Part shown: piece after piece, positions 34,000 through 44,586 of the stretch
Numbering within the stretch: the stretch's first letter is position 1
Layout of the letters: every line of letters starts with the position of its first letter
Source: Typha latifolia
Lineage: Eukaryota > Streptophyta > Magnoliopsida > Poales > Typhaceae
DNA: 64,000 nucleotides
Reading direction: 5' to 3'
Assembly: GCA_019914945.1 (NCBI GenBank)
Contig: CM034103.1
Location: forward strand, 6,448,001-6,512,000
Program-made: the position numbers and the translations under genes
Notes under the pieces: model-generated
Databases searched by the model: none
The model's input: only the letters and a program-made list of their open reading frames with translations
Told to the model about the DNA's origin: nothing

Positions 34000-35662
34000 G
34001 ATAAAAGTTCAATCAAGTTGCCTAAACACGTGCATGGCACGACTGCACATCTTTGTTTCCTTGCTTAAATTTCATCCACATGCTTCGGAAATCAATGGTG
34101 ACGGGTCCCAAGCTTTGTAACCATTGAGTGCCATAGACAATGTTCGCTCCTCGTAGCGCCAACGGATACAAGTCCACAATGATGTCATGTCCTTGCTCCT
34201 ATATACCGACCCAGCAATACAAGCTCTCCGCCTTAAGCTTCGGTGCAGTCTCTAATAACAACTTCAAACCCCGTGGTCGGTTCCGCATCCAAGCCCAATC
34301 TCCTCACTAACCTCTCGTCTAGAAAGTTGTGTGTACTCCTCGAATCGCTGAGGATATGCACATAATGTTTTCTAACGAGTCCATCTACCTACAATGTCCT
34401 CGGCGCGGAAGTACCCAAATATGCATGCATCGATATTTTAGCTTGGATATCTTCCTCCGTGCCCTCCTCAACAGCCTCCTCATGGAGCTCCTCTAAACAC
34501 TCTCCATCACCAACAACCTCATCATCCTTCTCGAGACCATCGATGAGCATCACACTCTCTATCGGTTTGGAACACCGTTGACTGGGGGGGAAACATTCAT
34601 CGCATCGAAAGAAAGACTCTTCGTTCTTCGCTCCTCCATCTAGGCAGCTGTGAGAGTTCGGGCCAAGGTGGCTCACAATGACTATTAACTCTTTCAAATT
34701 TATCTTAGTACTCCAACACGGTCGTCCTCTGAACCATCTTGCTTAATATGGCCACAAAATTTTCATATGTTGTTGTCTCAAATGTGCGTGTAATCCTTCT
34801 ACAAAAGTCAACCCAATCGGTAAATCCTCCACCATGAATAACTAATCTGTACCAATGCAATGTCATTCCTTGGAGGTGAAATCTTGCCATCTGGACCTTT
34901 ACATCGTCCGTTGTCCCTTGACAATCAAAGTATTGTTCAACTTGAAACACCTAATCCGTTGGATCACCCCCTTAGAATTTAGGTAAGTCCAAGCGTACGG
35001 TTCTCCTCCGAATAGCATTGTCGGGTTCACGAAAAATCCTTGGTTCATGTCTAAACCTTTTTGAATGATGATCCCCTTCTTTAAATCCTCGAGCACGTCC
35101 ATCGCCATCTCCAAAGGGCTCAACCTCATCCTCAAAGTGCCAATCCTTCTCATCGACGAAGCGCACCAATGCTGCACGCCTCTCAGGTTCCACCACCGCC
35201 GGTCTTGGGTTTTGTAACGGAGGTGGGGGATGATGTGCAGGCATAGATAAAAGAGGATCATTGACACTAACATGTCGCACTTGGACCTGTGGGGTATTGA
35301 TTCAGTGTGGTCCCATTGCTGGTCCTTCTTAAGGTACCTATCGTCATTGAGGAGATGGCAAAGCCGATCGGTTCATGACATATTCATTTAGATCATTGTG
35401 ATCCTTTTGCATTGCGTCAACTCTATGCGGCCATGTTTGAAACATGTCCCTAAGTTCATTCGCTAAGCCCATATTCACACCCATGGACGTTGGTTGACTC
35501 GGTCCTATCGTGGTCGCTCTAAAGGAATCAGCCTCACGGTTAGGGTTATCGTGGATTAAGTCTTCCTTTGTTAGTGTGCTCTCTATTGGTCTCCCTGTTG
35601 ATGTTATCTTCCTTGTTTCAACCATTAATAGAGGTCTGAGGTTCGCCTGGCTCTGATACCAA
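34000..35662 (-). pseudogene. Ty3/gypsy family A gag-protease fragment with PBS
   Basis: Minus strand: PBS TGGTATCAGAGCC (35661-35649), then gag (STLTKEDLIHDNPN, LRDMFQTWPHRVDAMQKDH, DEKDWHFEDEVEPFGDGDG, ARFHLQGMTLHWYRLVIHGG). A zinc-knuckle remnant lies near 34620-34560, an acidic linker follows, and the protease is around 34390-34200 with the active site altered (SDSRST for IDSGST). It ends near 34000 before RT. Frames shift repeatedly. No LTR precedes the PBS: the sequence to the right belongs to another gypsy copy. Confidence 0.83.
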
Positions 35663-35721
35663 TCATAGCAAGCGCACCACTTCCCGAACAAAAATTTTAG
35701 CAACCTTTTTCACTGAAAATG
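35663..35721 (-). pseudogene. Short integrase piece split off by the B LTR
   Basis: On the minus strand it continues the integrase frame broken at 37388: ...HFIALTLPF before the LTR, then a KKVAKIFVREVVRL-like stretch here. It then runs into the PBS of the A fragment, an illegitimate junction. Confidence 0.6.
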
Positions 35722-36412
35722 TGATACGATCTTCTCTTTGGGGCTAAGGCTCTGATACCAGCTTGATACGATCTGGCACGGAACTTTGAAATAAGATCCC
35801 AAAATATGCTGTCATCGGATCGACGTGAGATTTTGATATGTTCCTCGTAAAAGAGCTTTCCAACAAATCAAGTTTCAGGCAAATCGGAGTTGGGGATCTC
35901 GAGATATCGTCCGTTTAGTGGACGAAGGTCAGGTGGTCTATTTTGGATCCGTGGATGGAGGCACGTGATCCTAGGTAATGGTGGATGGTGGAGGACCGGC
36001 GTTAATGGGGTGGCACCGGTAAAAAGTGGTGGTGGAAAGGCTATGGTTGATGGAAGGGTTCGGGCAAGTGTTGGATAGATTAGACGAAGGGGGAGAAGAG
36101 GGCCACCCCTAAGGGACTAGGGTGATTAGCCGGATGAGGGAGGTTAGAAGCGGCGTCGCCGGGGATTGAAAGAACGGGAGCGAAGAAGACAAATGAGGCA
36201 AGGCAAAACTCAATCTCAATAATCAATAATGATTTTGGTTGCCCTACACATCCTTTTATAGGCTAACCAACAACTCACATTAACCCTAAAACACACTTTT
36301 CGCCGACCGCGTTCGAACTCGCCCGACCGCGTTCGAACGCACCGAATTAGCTCTTCTGGATTTGCGAACGCGATGCAAGCATTCGAACGCGTGATCGAAC
36401 GCGCTTGTCGGT

Positions 36413-37132
36413 TGATACGATTCGGACTTCACCGACGTCGTCTCGAGTTTGGATTTATTTTAGGATAAGATTGTGTTTTAGGATAAGATTGAGTTTTAGG
36501 ATAAGATTGTGTTTTAGGATAAGATTGAGTTGTTGGTTAGCCTATAAAAGTATGTGTAGGGCAACCAAAATTAGGAATTGAATATTGAGAATTGAGTTTG
36601 CCTTGCCTCCTTCATCTTCTTCGCTCTCGTTCCCTCAATCTCCCCGGCGACGCCGCTTCTAATCTCCCTCGACAGGCCAATCACCCTAGTCCCTTAGGAG
36701 TGGCCCTCTTCTCCCCCTTCTTCCAATTTATCCATCGCTATCTCTAACCTTTCCATCATCCATAACCCTTCCACCATCACTTTTACACCGGTGCCACCCC
36801 ATCAACACCGGCCCTCCACAATCCACCATTACCCAGGATTTCGTGCCTTCATCCACGGAATCCAAAAATAGAGTATCCTGACGTTCGTCCACTAAACGAA
36901 CGATATCTCGAGATCCCCAACTCCGATTCGCCTCAAACTAGATCCGTTGGAAAGCTATTTTCCGGGCCTACATCATATCAAAATTTCACAGCGATCCAAC
37001 GGTAGGATATTTCGGGATCTGATCTCAAAGTTCCGTGCAAGATCGTAACAATCTGGTATCAGGGCCATAGCACCAAAAGAGGGTTCGTATCAAGCTGGTA
37101 TCAGAGCCTATAGCCGAGGAAGGATCGTAACA
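36413..37132 (+). mobile_element. Solo LTR, family B variant lacking the GTTCGAACG block (TSD TCGGT)
   Basis: Starts TGATACGATTCGGACTTC and ends GGATCGTAACA. TCGGT at 36408-36412 and 37133-37137 is the TSD. Where other B LTRs carry the GTTCGAACG array, this one has about four tandem copies of TTTTAGGATAAGATTGWG (36467-36530). TATA region CCTATAAAAG at 36541. Length 720 bp. Confidence 0.92.
36467..36530 (+). repeat. Minisatellite of about 19-bp units in the B-variant LTR
   Basis: About four near-identical units alternating GATTGTG and GATTGAG endings, immediately upstream of the GTTGGTTAGCCTATAAAAG promoter segment. Confidence 0.88.
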
Positions 37133-37387
37133 TCGGTATTTGCGAACGCGATGCAGGTGTTCACAGTGCGTTCAAACGCACTGCGTTCGAACGCACAGTA
37201 CATTCTTTTCTCCACGTTCACAACCCCGTTCACAAACCGCGTTCGAACTCACTCCACCCGCGTTCGAACGCGACTTACAGAAAACTTATTTTAATGGAAA
37301 TTAAACACTAAAACATGAAATAAAAACACTCCTAAAGTGAACCCATGCTCGAGACGACGTCGGTGAAGTCCAAATCGTATCAAAATG

Positions 37388-37925
37388 GGAGCGTCAATGC
37401 AATGAAATGAACATATTTGCTCAGCCTATCCACCACAACGAACACCACCGATTGTCCTCGAGCCTCCAGCAGCCCTTCGATGAAGTCCATGGAGATGTCC
37501 TCCCAAATATGCTCCGGTATGGGTAGTGGTTGCAACAACCCGCTAGGCTTGAGTGTCTCCAATTTGACTCGTTGGTAGACTTGGCATTCTCCCACATAGC
37601 CACTTGTAGGTACATAAGACCCCTTCATGGCATGCTATAGGAGTATCATGGAAGTGTGCTATCAATAGTCTCCGTAGCTCTTCGTCCGCAGGTACCTTGA
37701 TCCGCCCGCGCTCGAGTACCAACCTGTCGCGCTCCTCGTGCTTAGAGTGGCTTGATGGGTTCTCTCTCAGCTCCTCTATGAGTCAGACCATATCACTATC
37801 CTCTGCGCTAGCTCTCCGCAGATCTGAGAAGAAATGAAAGGTGGGTGCCGAGAAAGAAGCGAGCTCTCTTGCGTCCCATACGCTTAGAAGTTCAAACAGT
37901 GGTTGACTTTCCATCTAGCAGCACT
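37388..37925 (-). pseudogene. Ty3/gypsy integrase fragment
   Basis: Minus strand: an HHCC finger region ([19 protein letters not shown] with the CxxC altered), then the core start [20 protein letters not shown] and [18 protein letters not shown]. It is cut by the B solo LTR at 37382. The preceding part (37920-37630) shows the linker from RNase H (LASFSAPTFHFF). Confidence 0.8.
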
Positions 37926-38856
37926 CTCCGGTCATTGCTCTAAAATGTCAATGTGATGTTTGTAAAGTCAAATGTCATAGGCTCCAAGCTTCGAAGCCAT
38001 TGAGTCCCCAAAATAATGTCGGCACCTCGCAAGGCCAACGGATAAAGATCCAATGTGAAAATTTGGCCTTGCACCTTCAATTCCACACCTCCACAAATGA
38101 AATTTGCTCGCAAGGTGCTGCCATCTCCAATCGTCACATCGAACCCGTCAATGGGTTTCAACTCGAGCCCAATCTTCCTAAGAAGCCTCTTGTCCATGAA
38201 GTTGTGGGTGGACCCGGTGTCGATCAAGATCCTCACTATGGTTGTCTTGATTACACCGTTCACCCACAAAGTCTTTGGCGAGGCTATCCTTGAATAGGCG
38301 TGGAGGGAGATTTTGGCTATTATGTCCTCCACGGGTCGCTCCTTAGCTACTCCTCCTTGCTGTCCAGCCACACCTTCATCTTCAGCTGCAATCTCATTCT
38401 CTACCTCCTCCAATCCATCTATTAGCATCACTGATCCCATTGGTTTAGCGCAGTGATGTCCAAGTACAAACTTCTCTACACAACGAAAGCATAGGCCTTT
38501 GGCTCTTTGTTCCTCCGCTTGAGTAGGAGTGAGTGCTCATCTCGGACCTTTAGGTGCATACTTTACATCTTGGGAGGGCTTCAGGGGTGCTCGAGGAGGC
38601 ACTAATGCAGCAGCGGCTCTTGGTACGCCGATAACATATCCTACCATTATGGTTGGTTGAGCTAGATTGTGGATTCCTTGGCTTGTCCAGTTCTGTTTGA
38701 GGTGCAACTTCATGGCTCGATGTTTGTCTTTCATGAGTACTACATCTTCGAAGGCCTCCTTTAAGGTTCTAGGCCTTAAATCCCTTACGTTGGCTTGTAT
38801 GTCTCCCCGTAGCCTGGAGAAGAAGGTGTTGCGAAGTTGTTGATCCGTCCATGAGG
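37926..38856 (-). pseudogene. Ty3/gypsy gag end, zinc knuckle and protease
   Basis: A gag C-terminus (DKHRAMKLHLKQNW) runs into a CCHC knuckle CFRCVEKFVLGHHC (about 38500-38450) and a long open frame at 38440-37940. That frame holds an acidic linker and a retropepsin with intact VRILIDTGSTHNF, IGDGSTLRANFIC and ALRGADIILGTQWLRSL. It then passes almost directly to integrase: RT and RNase H are deleted. It is distinct in sequence from the A elements. Confidence 0.85.
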
Positions 38857-38859
38857 TTG

Positions 38860-39448
38860 TGATACACTTAGTTATGATCTTTTCTTATTGCATTAGGTGT
38901 TTATTTTCATTAAAATAAAATTTCTCAAGGTCGCGTTGGAATGCAGGTGGAGTCGCGTTCGAACGCTTGTGAACCCTTGTGAACACCTTGTGAACGCTTG
39001 TGAATGCCTTGTGAACGCTTGTGAACGCCTTGTGAATGCCTTGTGAACGCCTTGTGAATGCGTTTGTGAACGCCCGCGTTTGAACGACTTGTGAATGCCT
39101 GTGTCATATTCGCAAATCCAAAGAAGGGGCTTTTTGAGTGCGTTCGAACGTGATCGGGCGCGTTCGAACGTGATCGACGGGAATCCTCTAAAATTAGGAT
39201 TTCATATTGTTTTAGGACTTGTTGGCTAGGCTCTATAAATATGTGGATGGCAACCAACTTCATATTGGAATTGGATTCTTGATTTCTTGCCTCCTATCTT
39301 CTCTCTAGACATCTCCCTCCTCCCTCTTCACAATCCTTCCACCTCTATCGTTGGCAAGGTTTCTCCTAGCTTCTAATCTCTCTCATCTGTCGAATCACCC
39401 CTCTTCTTTGGGATCTTGACCACTTCGTTCCCTTCGTCTACGTTGCAT
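38860..39448 (+). mobile_element. LTR, family A, 3'-truncated, with CTTGTGAACGC minisatellite
   Basis: Starts TGATACACTTAGTTATG. The region 38966-39085 has many tandem CTTGTGAACGC-type units in place of part of the GTTCGAACG block. TATA CTCTATAAATATG near 39230. Homology to other A LTRs stops at CTTCGTCTAC, where D-type sequence begins. Confidence 0.78.
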
Positions 39449-41362
39449 CATCTTTCTCTTAGCTTCTTTACCACCTAAATTCCTAAGTTGCATGATCTAT
39501 TATAGTACTGGATATCTGCATATAATCTATCATGTATTAGAAAATCATGAAAATACTTGTGTATATGATATGATGGCTGGAATGATATCTGGTCCTAGAC
39601 TGGTATTGGACATACTCTTAGCGTATGGTAGAGTATGGTGATGGTTAATGGTTGTACTCTTAGCGTATGATAGGGTACAACCATCATTGATATATGATAC
39701 ACTTAGTTATGATCTTTTCTTATTGCATTAGATGTTTATTTTTATTAAAATAAAATTCATGTAGGTTGCGTTCAAACGCAAGCGTTCAAACGCCCTTGCG
39801 AACGTCTGCATCAGGTTCGCAAATACAGAGAACGCATATTGTGCCTTCGAACGCGGTCGAGTGAGTTTGAACGACCACGTTCGAACGCCTGCATCATGTT
39901 TGCACATACAAAGAACGCGTTTTGGTGCGTTTGAACGTGATCGAGCACGTTCAAACACGATCGATGGAAAAGTTCTAGAATTAGGGTTTCATATTATTTT
40001 AGGACTTGTTGGCTAGCCTCTCTATATATGTGGAAAGCAGCCAACTACATTATGCTATTGGATTATTGAATTCTTGCCTCTTATCTTTTCTCTAGACTTC
40101 TCCCTCCTCCCTCTTATCCAACCTTCCAGCTCTACTGTTGGCAAGGCTTCTCCTAACTTCTAATCTCCCTCGACTATCGAGCCACCCCGCTTCTTTGGGA
40201 TCTCGACTACTTCGTTCCCTTCGTCTACATCCCCAAATCACATCCACAATCCACCTTCATCTCCATATCCATCCATAACCCTAACATCAACTCCACCCGT
40301 CACCACTACTATCACCTATATTATTTCATGTTTTCATTCTTGCTATAGTTCGAATCTGCGAAGGGCGTAAATACAAAAGTTGTAAATTAGGAAGTTACAG
40401 ATCTAACCTAATTAGTTTAGTAATTTTCTGACTACCAAAGAATATTTGACTGATTCCTATAATACATCCAGATCTTGAAGGAATCGTTGCGTAGCCCATC
40501 TTCGATTCCACATCTTATCAATATACCCTTAGCATATGGCAGGGTATGATTTTATTCTGAGATACACTTAGCGTATGACACAGTATGATTTATCTCGAGA
40601 GATACTCTTAGCATATGATAGGGTATGCTCTGAGCTTGTGGCATGATGTGTATCCAGTTTGGGGCTGGGTACTATAGTTCAGTATGGTGGATGACATCCA
40701 GAGTTGAGACAAATGATTGTGATAGGGAGAGATATGTGGATTATATCTAGCTCTGACATATACAATTATCTAGTAGTTAGCATGCATCATGCATCATCAT
40801 TGATGTGACTAGTATCATTGGATCATGATTGTCATACATCATATGTTGTGATATTCGGTGATGTTGTATTGTAATTTCATCATGAGATATATTTTTGGTT
40901 GAGGATATAATATGCTTATTCATGAGATAATTTTGATTTCATATATATACACGTTATCGAGGATATGTATATACATGCTCATACATGGCATCTTGCTTTT
41001 TTCTAATTCATATTATCTAGTACATTATTTACTCTTTGTTTGTCATCTCTTTATTTCCTTTCTAACCCCTCCGGATATTAGGGTACGTGATAGCGACTTG
41101 AGATATCCTAAGGAGAGTGATGATGAGGTGAGCTATAGATGCAAAACGGTATAGATGATAGTTTATATAGAAATTGAGTTGTACAATTATTTGATATTTG
41201 TACTCCATTGTATTAGATGACAATTTGTATAATATAGGTCGGATTATGTTATACTCATGTATTAGTGGTTATAAGTTGTATCTTGATGGTTTATCGTGGC
41301 ATGTGTGGGCCCTACTAGATTATGTAGCTGTCTAGTATGGTTGTTGTGAATATAGATATAGA
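39449..41362 (+). mobile_element. D LTR fragment, interrupted by a family A solo LTR
   Basis: This is the sense equivalent of the minus-strand D LTRs further right (compare 41040-41340 with the complement of 48890-49160). Both D ends are missing. It includes repeated ATACYCTTAGCRTATG units at 39600-39690 and 40521-40640. At about 41362 it abuts a family E LTR. Confidence 0.75.
39695..40520 (+). mobile_element. Solo LTR, family A (TSD ATATA)
   Basis: Starts TGATACACTTAG and ends ATCTTATCA. ATATA at 39690-39694 and 40521-40525 is the TSD. D LTR sequence continues without gap across it. Length 826 bp. The GTTCGAACG block is at 39765-39965. Confidence 0.92.
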
Positions 41363-43026
41363 TGGTTAGATCTTGAGGTATCGGCCGAACAGTAGCCAAT
41401 GGTCAGATAAACCCTAGCTTGATAGCACTTCAATGGCTAGATAGGTGCTAGGTTAATTCCCTGCTATGAAGGGGGAGAAGTTGTTGTAGAAGAGGTGGAT
41501 TAGAAGTTAGAGGAAGCCGACCAAAGACTTGGACGGTGGAAGGAAGGAGGTGGGAGAGTGATACGATTCGGACTTCACCGATGTCGTCTCGAGCATGGAT
41601 TCACTTTACGAGTGTTTTTGTTTCATGTTTTAGTGTTTAATTTCCATTAAAATAAGTTTTCTGTAAGTCGCGTTCGAACGCGAGTGGAGTGTGTTCGAAC
41701 GCGGTTTGTGAACGGGGTTGTGAACGTGGTGAAGAGAATGTACTGTACGTTCGAACGCGGTGCGTTCGAACGCACTGTGAACGCCTGCATCGCGTTCGCA
41801 AATACCGACAGGTACGTTCGATCGTGCGTTTGAACGCCTGCATCGCGTTCGCAAATCTAGAAGAGCGAACTCGGTGCGTTCGAATGCGGTCGGGCGAGTT
41901 CGAACGTGGTCGACGAAAATTGTGTTTTTAGGGTTAATTTGAGTTGTTGGTTAGCCTATAAAAGGATGTGGTAGGCAACCAAATTGATTATTGATTATTG
42001 AGATTGAGTTTTGCCTTGCCTCCTTCGTCTTCTTCGCTTCCGTTCTCTCAATCCCCGGCGACGCCGCTTCTAATCTCCCTCGTCCGGCTAATCACCCTAG
42101 TCCCTTAGGGGTGGCCCTCTTCTCCCCCTTCGTCCAATCTATCGAACACTTGCCCTAACCTCTCCATCAACCACAACCTTTCCACCATCACTTTTCACCG
42201 GTGCCACCACATTAAAGCCGGTCCACCTTCAACCACCATTACCTAGGATCACGTGCCTCCATCCACGGATCCAAAACAGACCACCTGACCTTTTTCCACA
42301 AATTGGATAATATCTCGAGTTCCACAACTCCGATTCGCCTGAAACTTGATTTGTTGGAAAGCGCTTTTCTAGGGCGACAACATATCAAAATTTCACATCG
42401 ATCCAATGGCGGAATATTTTGGGATCTTATTTCAAAGTTCCGTGCCAGATCTAGTCCAGATCAAGAATTGGAAGAGATCGACCCTTTACCAAAAAGGCGT
42501 GATCGTATCAAGCTGGTATCAGAGCTCCATAGCCAGAGGCGTGATCGTATCAGAGAGGGCGTCAACGGCTAGAGCAAGAAGAGAAAGAGATAAAAGCACA
42601 ATGTCATTTTCAATTATCAAATTAACTCAAATTAATGTTTCCTCCACATATTTATAGAGGCTCACCCTAGCGACCCATCAACTAACTTATAAATCCTAAC
42701 AAACTAATAATTTTTGCCGCGGTGCATTCTAACGCCCCTGATCGCGTTCGAACACGGAATTATAGTTCTATGTCTTTGCAAACGTGTGTAGGCGTTCGAA
42801 TGATCGCGTTCGAACGGCCCGAGCCCATTCGAATGTCCAAATCACGGTCTCTATTTTTGTGAACGCATGCAGGCGTTCGCATAGCCCGTTCGAACGCGGT
42901 CCCTATGTTCGAACGCCCCTCGACAAAAATCCTTTGATTTCTTCAAACAAAAATCAACTAGATAAATAGACTCATCCCAATGAACCTAATGTTACGAGTA
43001 GAGGCAATATGGACCGAGTCATATCA
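41363..43026 (-). mobile_element. LTR, family E, interrupted by a family B solo LTR
   Basis: On the minus strand it starts TGATATGACTCGGTCC (43026). It carries a GTTCGAACG block (42910-42720) and TATA CCTCTATAAATATGTGG (about 42662-42646). After the B insert it continues at 41558-41363 (CCACCTCCTTCCTTCC... complementary to the E LTR at 58740-58930). Its inner end is lost at the D junction. Confidence 0.8.
41559..42552 (+). mobile_element. Solo LTR, family B (TSD GAGAG)
   Basis: Starts TGATACGATTCGGACTTC. GAGAG at 41554-41558 and 42553-42557 fixes the ends. Therefore the internal GATCGTATCA (42501-42510) and the following TGGTATCAGAGC (42514-42525) lie within the LTR, and the true end is the second GATCGTATCA. 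TATAAAAGG at 41957. Length 994 bp. Confidence 0.93.
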
Positions 43027-43638
43027 AATACACATCATGACTAATATGAAAACATATAATTTATATAGGTGTGCATTATTTTTTATATCAAATGCAGACA
43101 TTTTTCTTAATAGAATGCAAGAATGCACAAAGTTTACATAAGAGGTGCAATATGCTATTTTAATAGTATAATGTGCCTTATTTTATGAGTGCCTATATTT
43201 TAAACACTAGATGCACGCATTTCTACAATATAATGTGCACTTTAACTAATATGCGTCCGCACCTTTTACAGATAATCCTAAAAATAGTACACGCCGTAGA
43301 AAATCTAAGCGAGTAATACAAAATTTTGTGCAACCTAAAAGTTAGGAAATTTTGGCATATGTGAGTAAGAAGTAAAAATTAGAAGATAAGTAAAATGAAT
43401 ACACGGTACATTTTACTCTAGATGCTACACTCATGCCATCATAGGAGCTAGACAAAAATTTGTGAGGAAGCCACATAATAATATCTTGATGCATACACCA
43501 TCTACAAGATTAGTAGAATTTCTTCAAGTTGATGCTAACATGTCGTTAGTATAATAGTTAGTTTCTTATTGGCTACACGAGAGTCACTTCAAGATTGGGT
43601 ATCTCGTTCTACCACTAATAAAGGAGGATGTATCGGTT
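43027..43638. other. AT-rich spacer, nothing recognised
   Basis: No domain, LTR or tandem repeat is identified. The last part may be the decayed start of the fragment at 43639. Confidence 0.4.
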
Positions 43639-44210
43639 ATGATTGGTATGCTAATTACTGGTCTTCCTATTGAGATAGATGATAATGAAAATGAACCATT
43701 TTCGGAATTTGTTACGAAGCATTTGGATAAAGATAATCAGAAATTAGATCGTTTTGTCATTCTTAGGATGTTAGAGAAGCTATCACCTAGGAATATGGAG
43801 AGTGATGTTAATGATTTTGTTCACTTTTTTATACTATTCATATTCAATAGCATATTTTTCTAAAGAAGTAACTACACATGTCCACTAGGCCTTACACATT
43901 ATTTGAAAGATATTAAAAGCCATTCAAAGTATTCATGGACATCTGCTGTTCATGACTTGTTAATATGGACTATAGCTAAGAAACATGACTAAAAGAGATA
44001 AAGAAAAAAATGGAAGGAAAAGTATGTTATTTAAATGGTGTCGTTGTCTTCACTTATTGGTTTTATAAGCATGTTGACTTTGTGAAGCTGTCAAACCCAA
44101 ATGTGTTTTCTTGGCTGTTCAATTGGGTAAAAAGTAAGGCATTGTGTCTATCTATAGTAAAGAAGAACCTACAAAAAAGAAGGCTAAGCTTGGTAAAGTT
44201 TCATTTATAT
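43639..44210 (+). pseudogene. Plant mobile domain/DUF1985-like fragment (uncertain)
   Basis: Frames joined by a stop or frameshift give MLITGLPIEIDDNENE, FVILRMLEKLSPRNM, DFVHFFILFIFNSIFF, then HSKYSWTSAVHDLL and YLNGVVVFTYWFYKHV. The order resembles the plant mobile domain or DUF1985 group and parallels 33660-33998. It is broken by an LTR at 44217. Confidence 0.35.
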
Positions 44211-44216
44211 CTTTCT

Positions 44217-44585
44217 GATACACTTAGTTAGGATATTTTCTTATTATATTAGTTGTTCATTTTTATTAAAATAAAATTCCTGTAGGTCACGTTTGAACAT
44301 AGGTGGAGTCACGTTCGAACGCTTGTGAACCCTTGTGAACACCTTGTCAACACTTGTGAATGCCTTTTGAATGCTTGTGAATGCCTTGTGAACGCTTGCG
44401 TTTGTGAACGCCTTGTGAACGCCCGTTTGTAAACGCCCACGGTCGAACGACTTGTGAACGTCTGTGTCGCGTTCACAAATCCAGATAAGGGGCATTTTGA
44501 GTGCGTTCGAATGCGATCGAGCGCGTTCGAATGCGATCGAGCGCGTTCGAATGCGATCGAGCGCGTTCAAACACGATGGACGGGA
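44217..44585 (+). mobile_element. LTR, family A, 3'-truncated, with CTTGTGAACGC minisatellite
   Basis: Starts TGATACACTTAGTTAGG. The CTTGTGAACGC-type array is at about 44322-44430. Three successive GAGCGCGTTCGAATGCGATC units follow near 44500-44570. It breaks off at CGGGAATG and passes into gag. Confidence 0.8.
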
Positions 44586-44586
44586 A

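Larger units (their letters stand above)
35722..37382 (-). mobile_element. Solo LTR, family B (TSD AAATG), with a second B LTR nested inside
   Basis: On the minus strand it starts TGATACGATTTGGACTTC (37382) and ends GATCGTATCA (35722). AAATG flanks both sides (35717-35721 and 37383-37387). Its GTTCGAACG block is split by the LTR at 36413-37132. Without the insert and its duplicated 5 bp the LTR is about 936 bp. It too contains an internal PBS-like word (TGGTATCAGAGCC, about 35754-35742) before its true end. It interrupts a gypsy integrase. Confidence 0.92.

Noticed and set aside
38925..39263. A 112-codon frame with HKRSQG repeats
   Set aside because: Translation of the CTTGTGAACGC minisatellite in an LTR.
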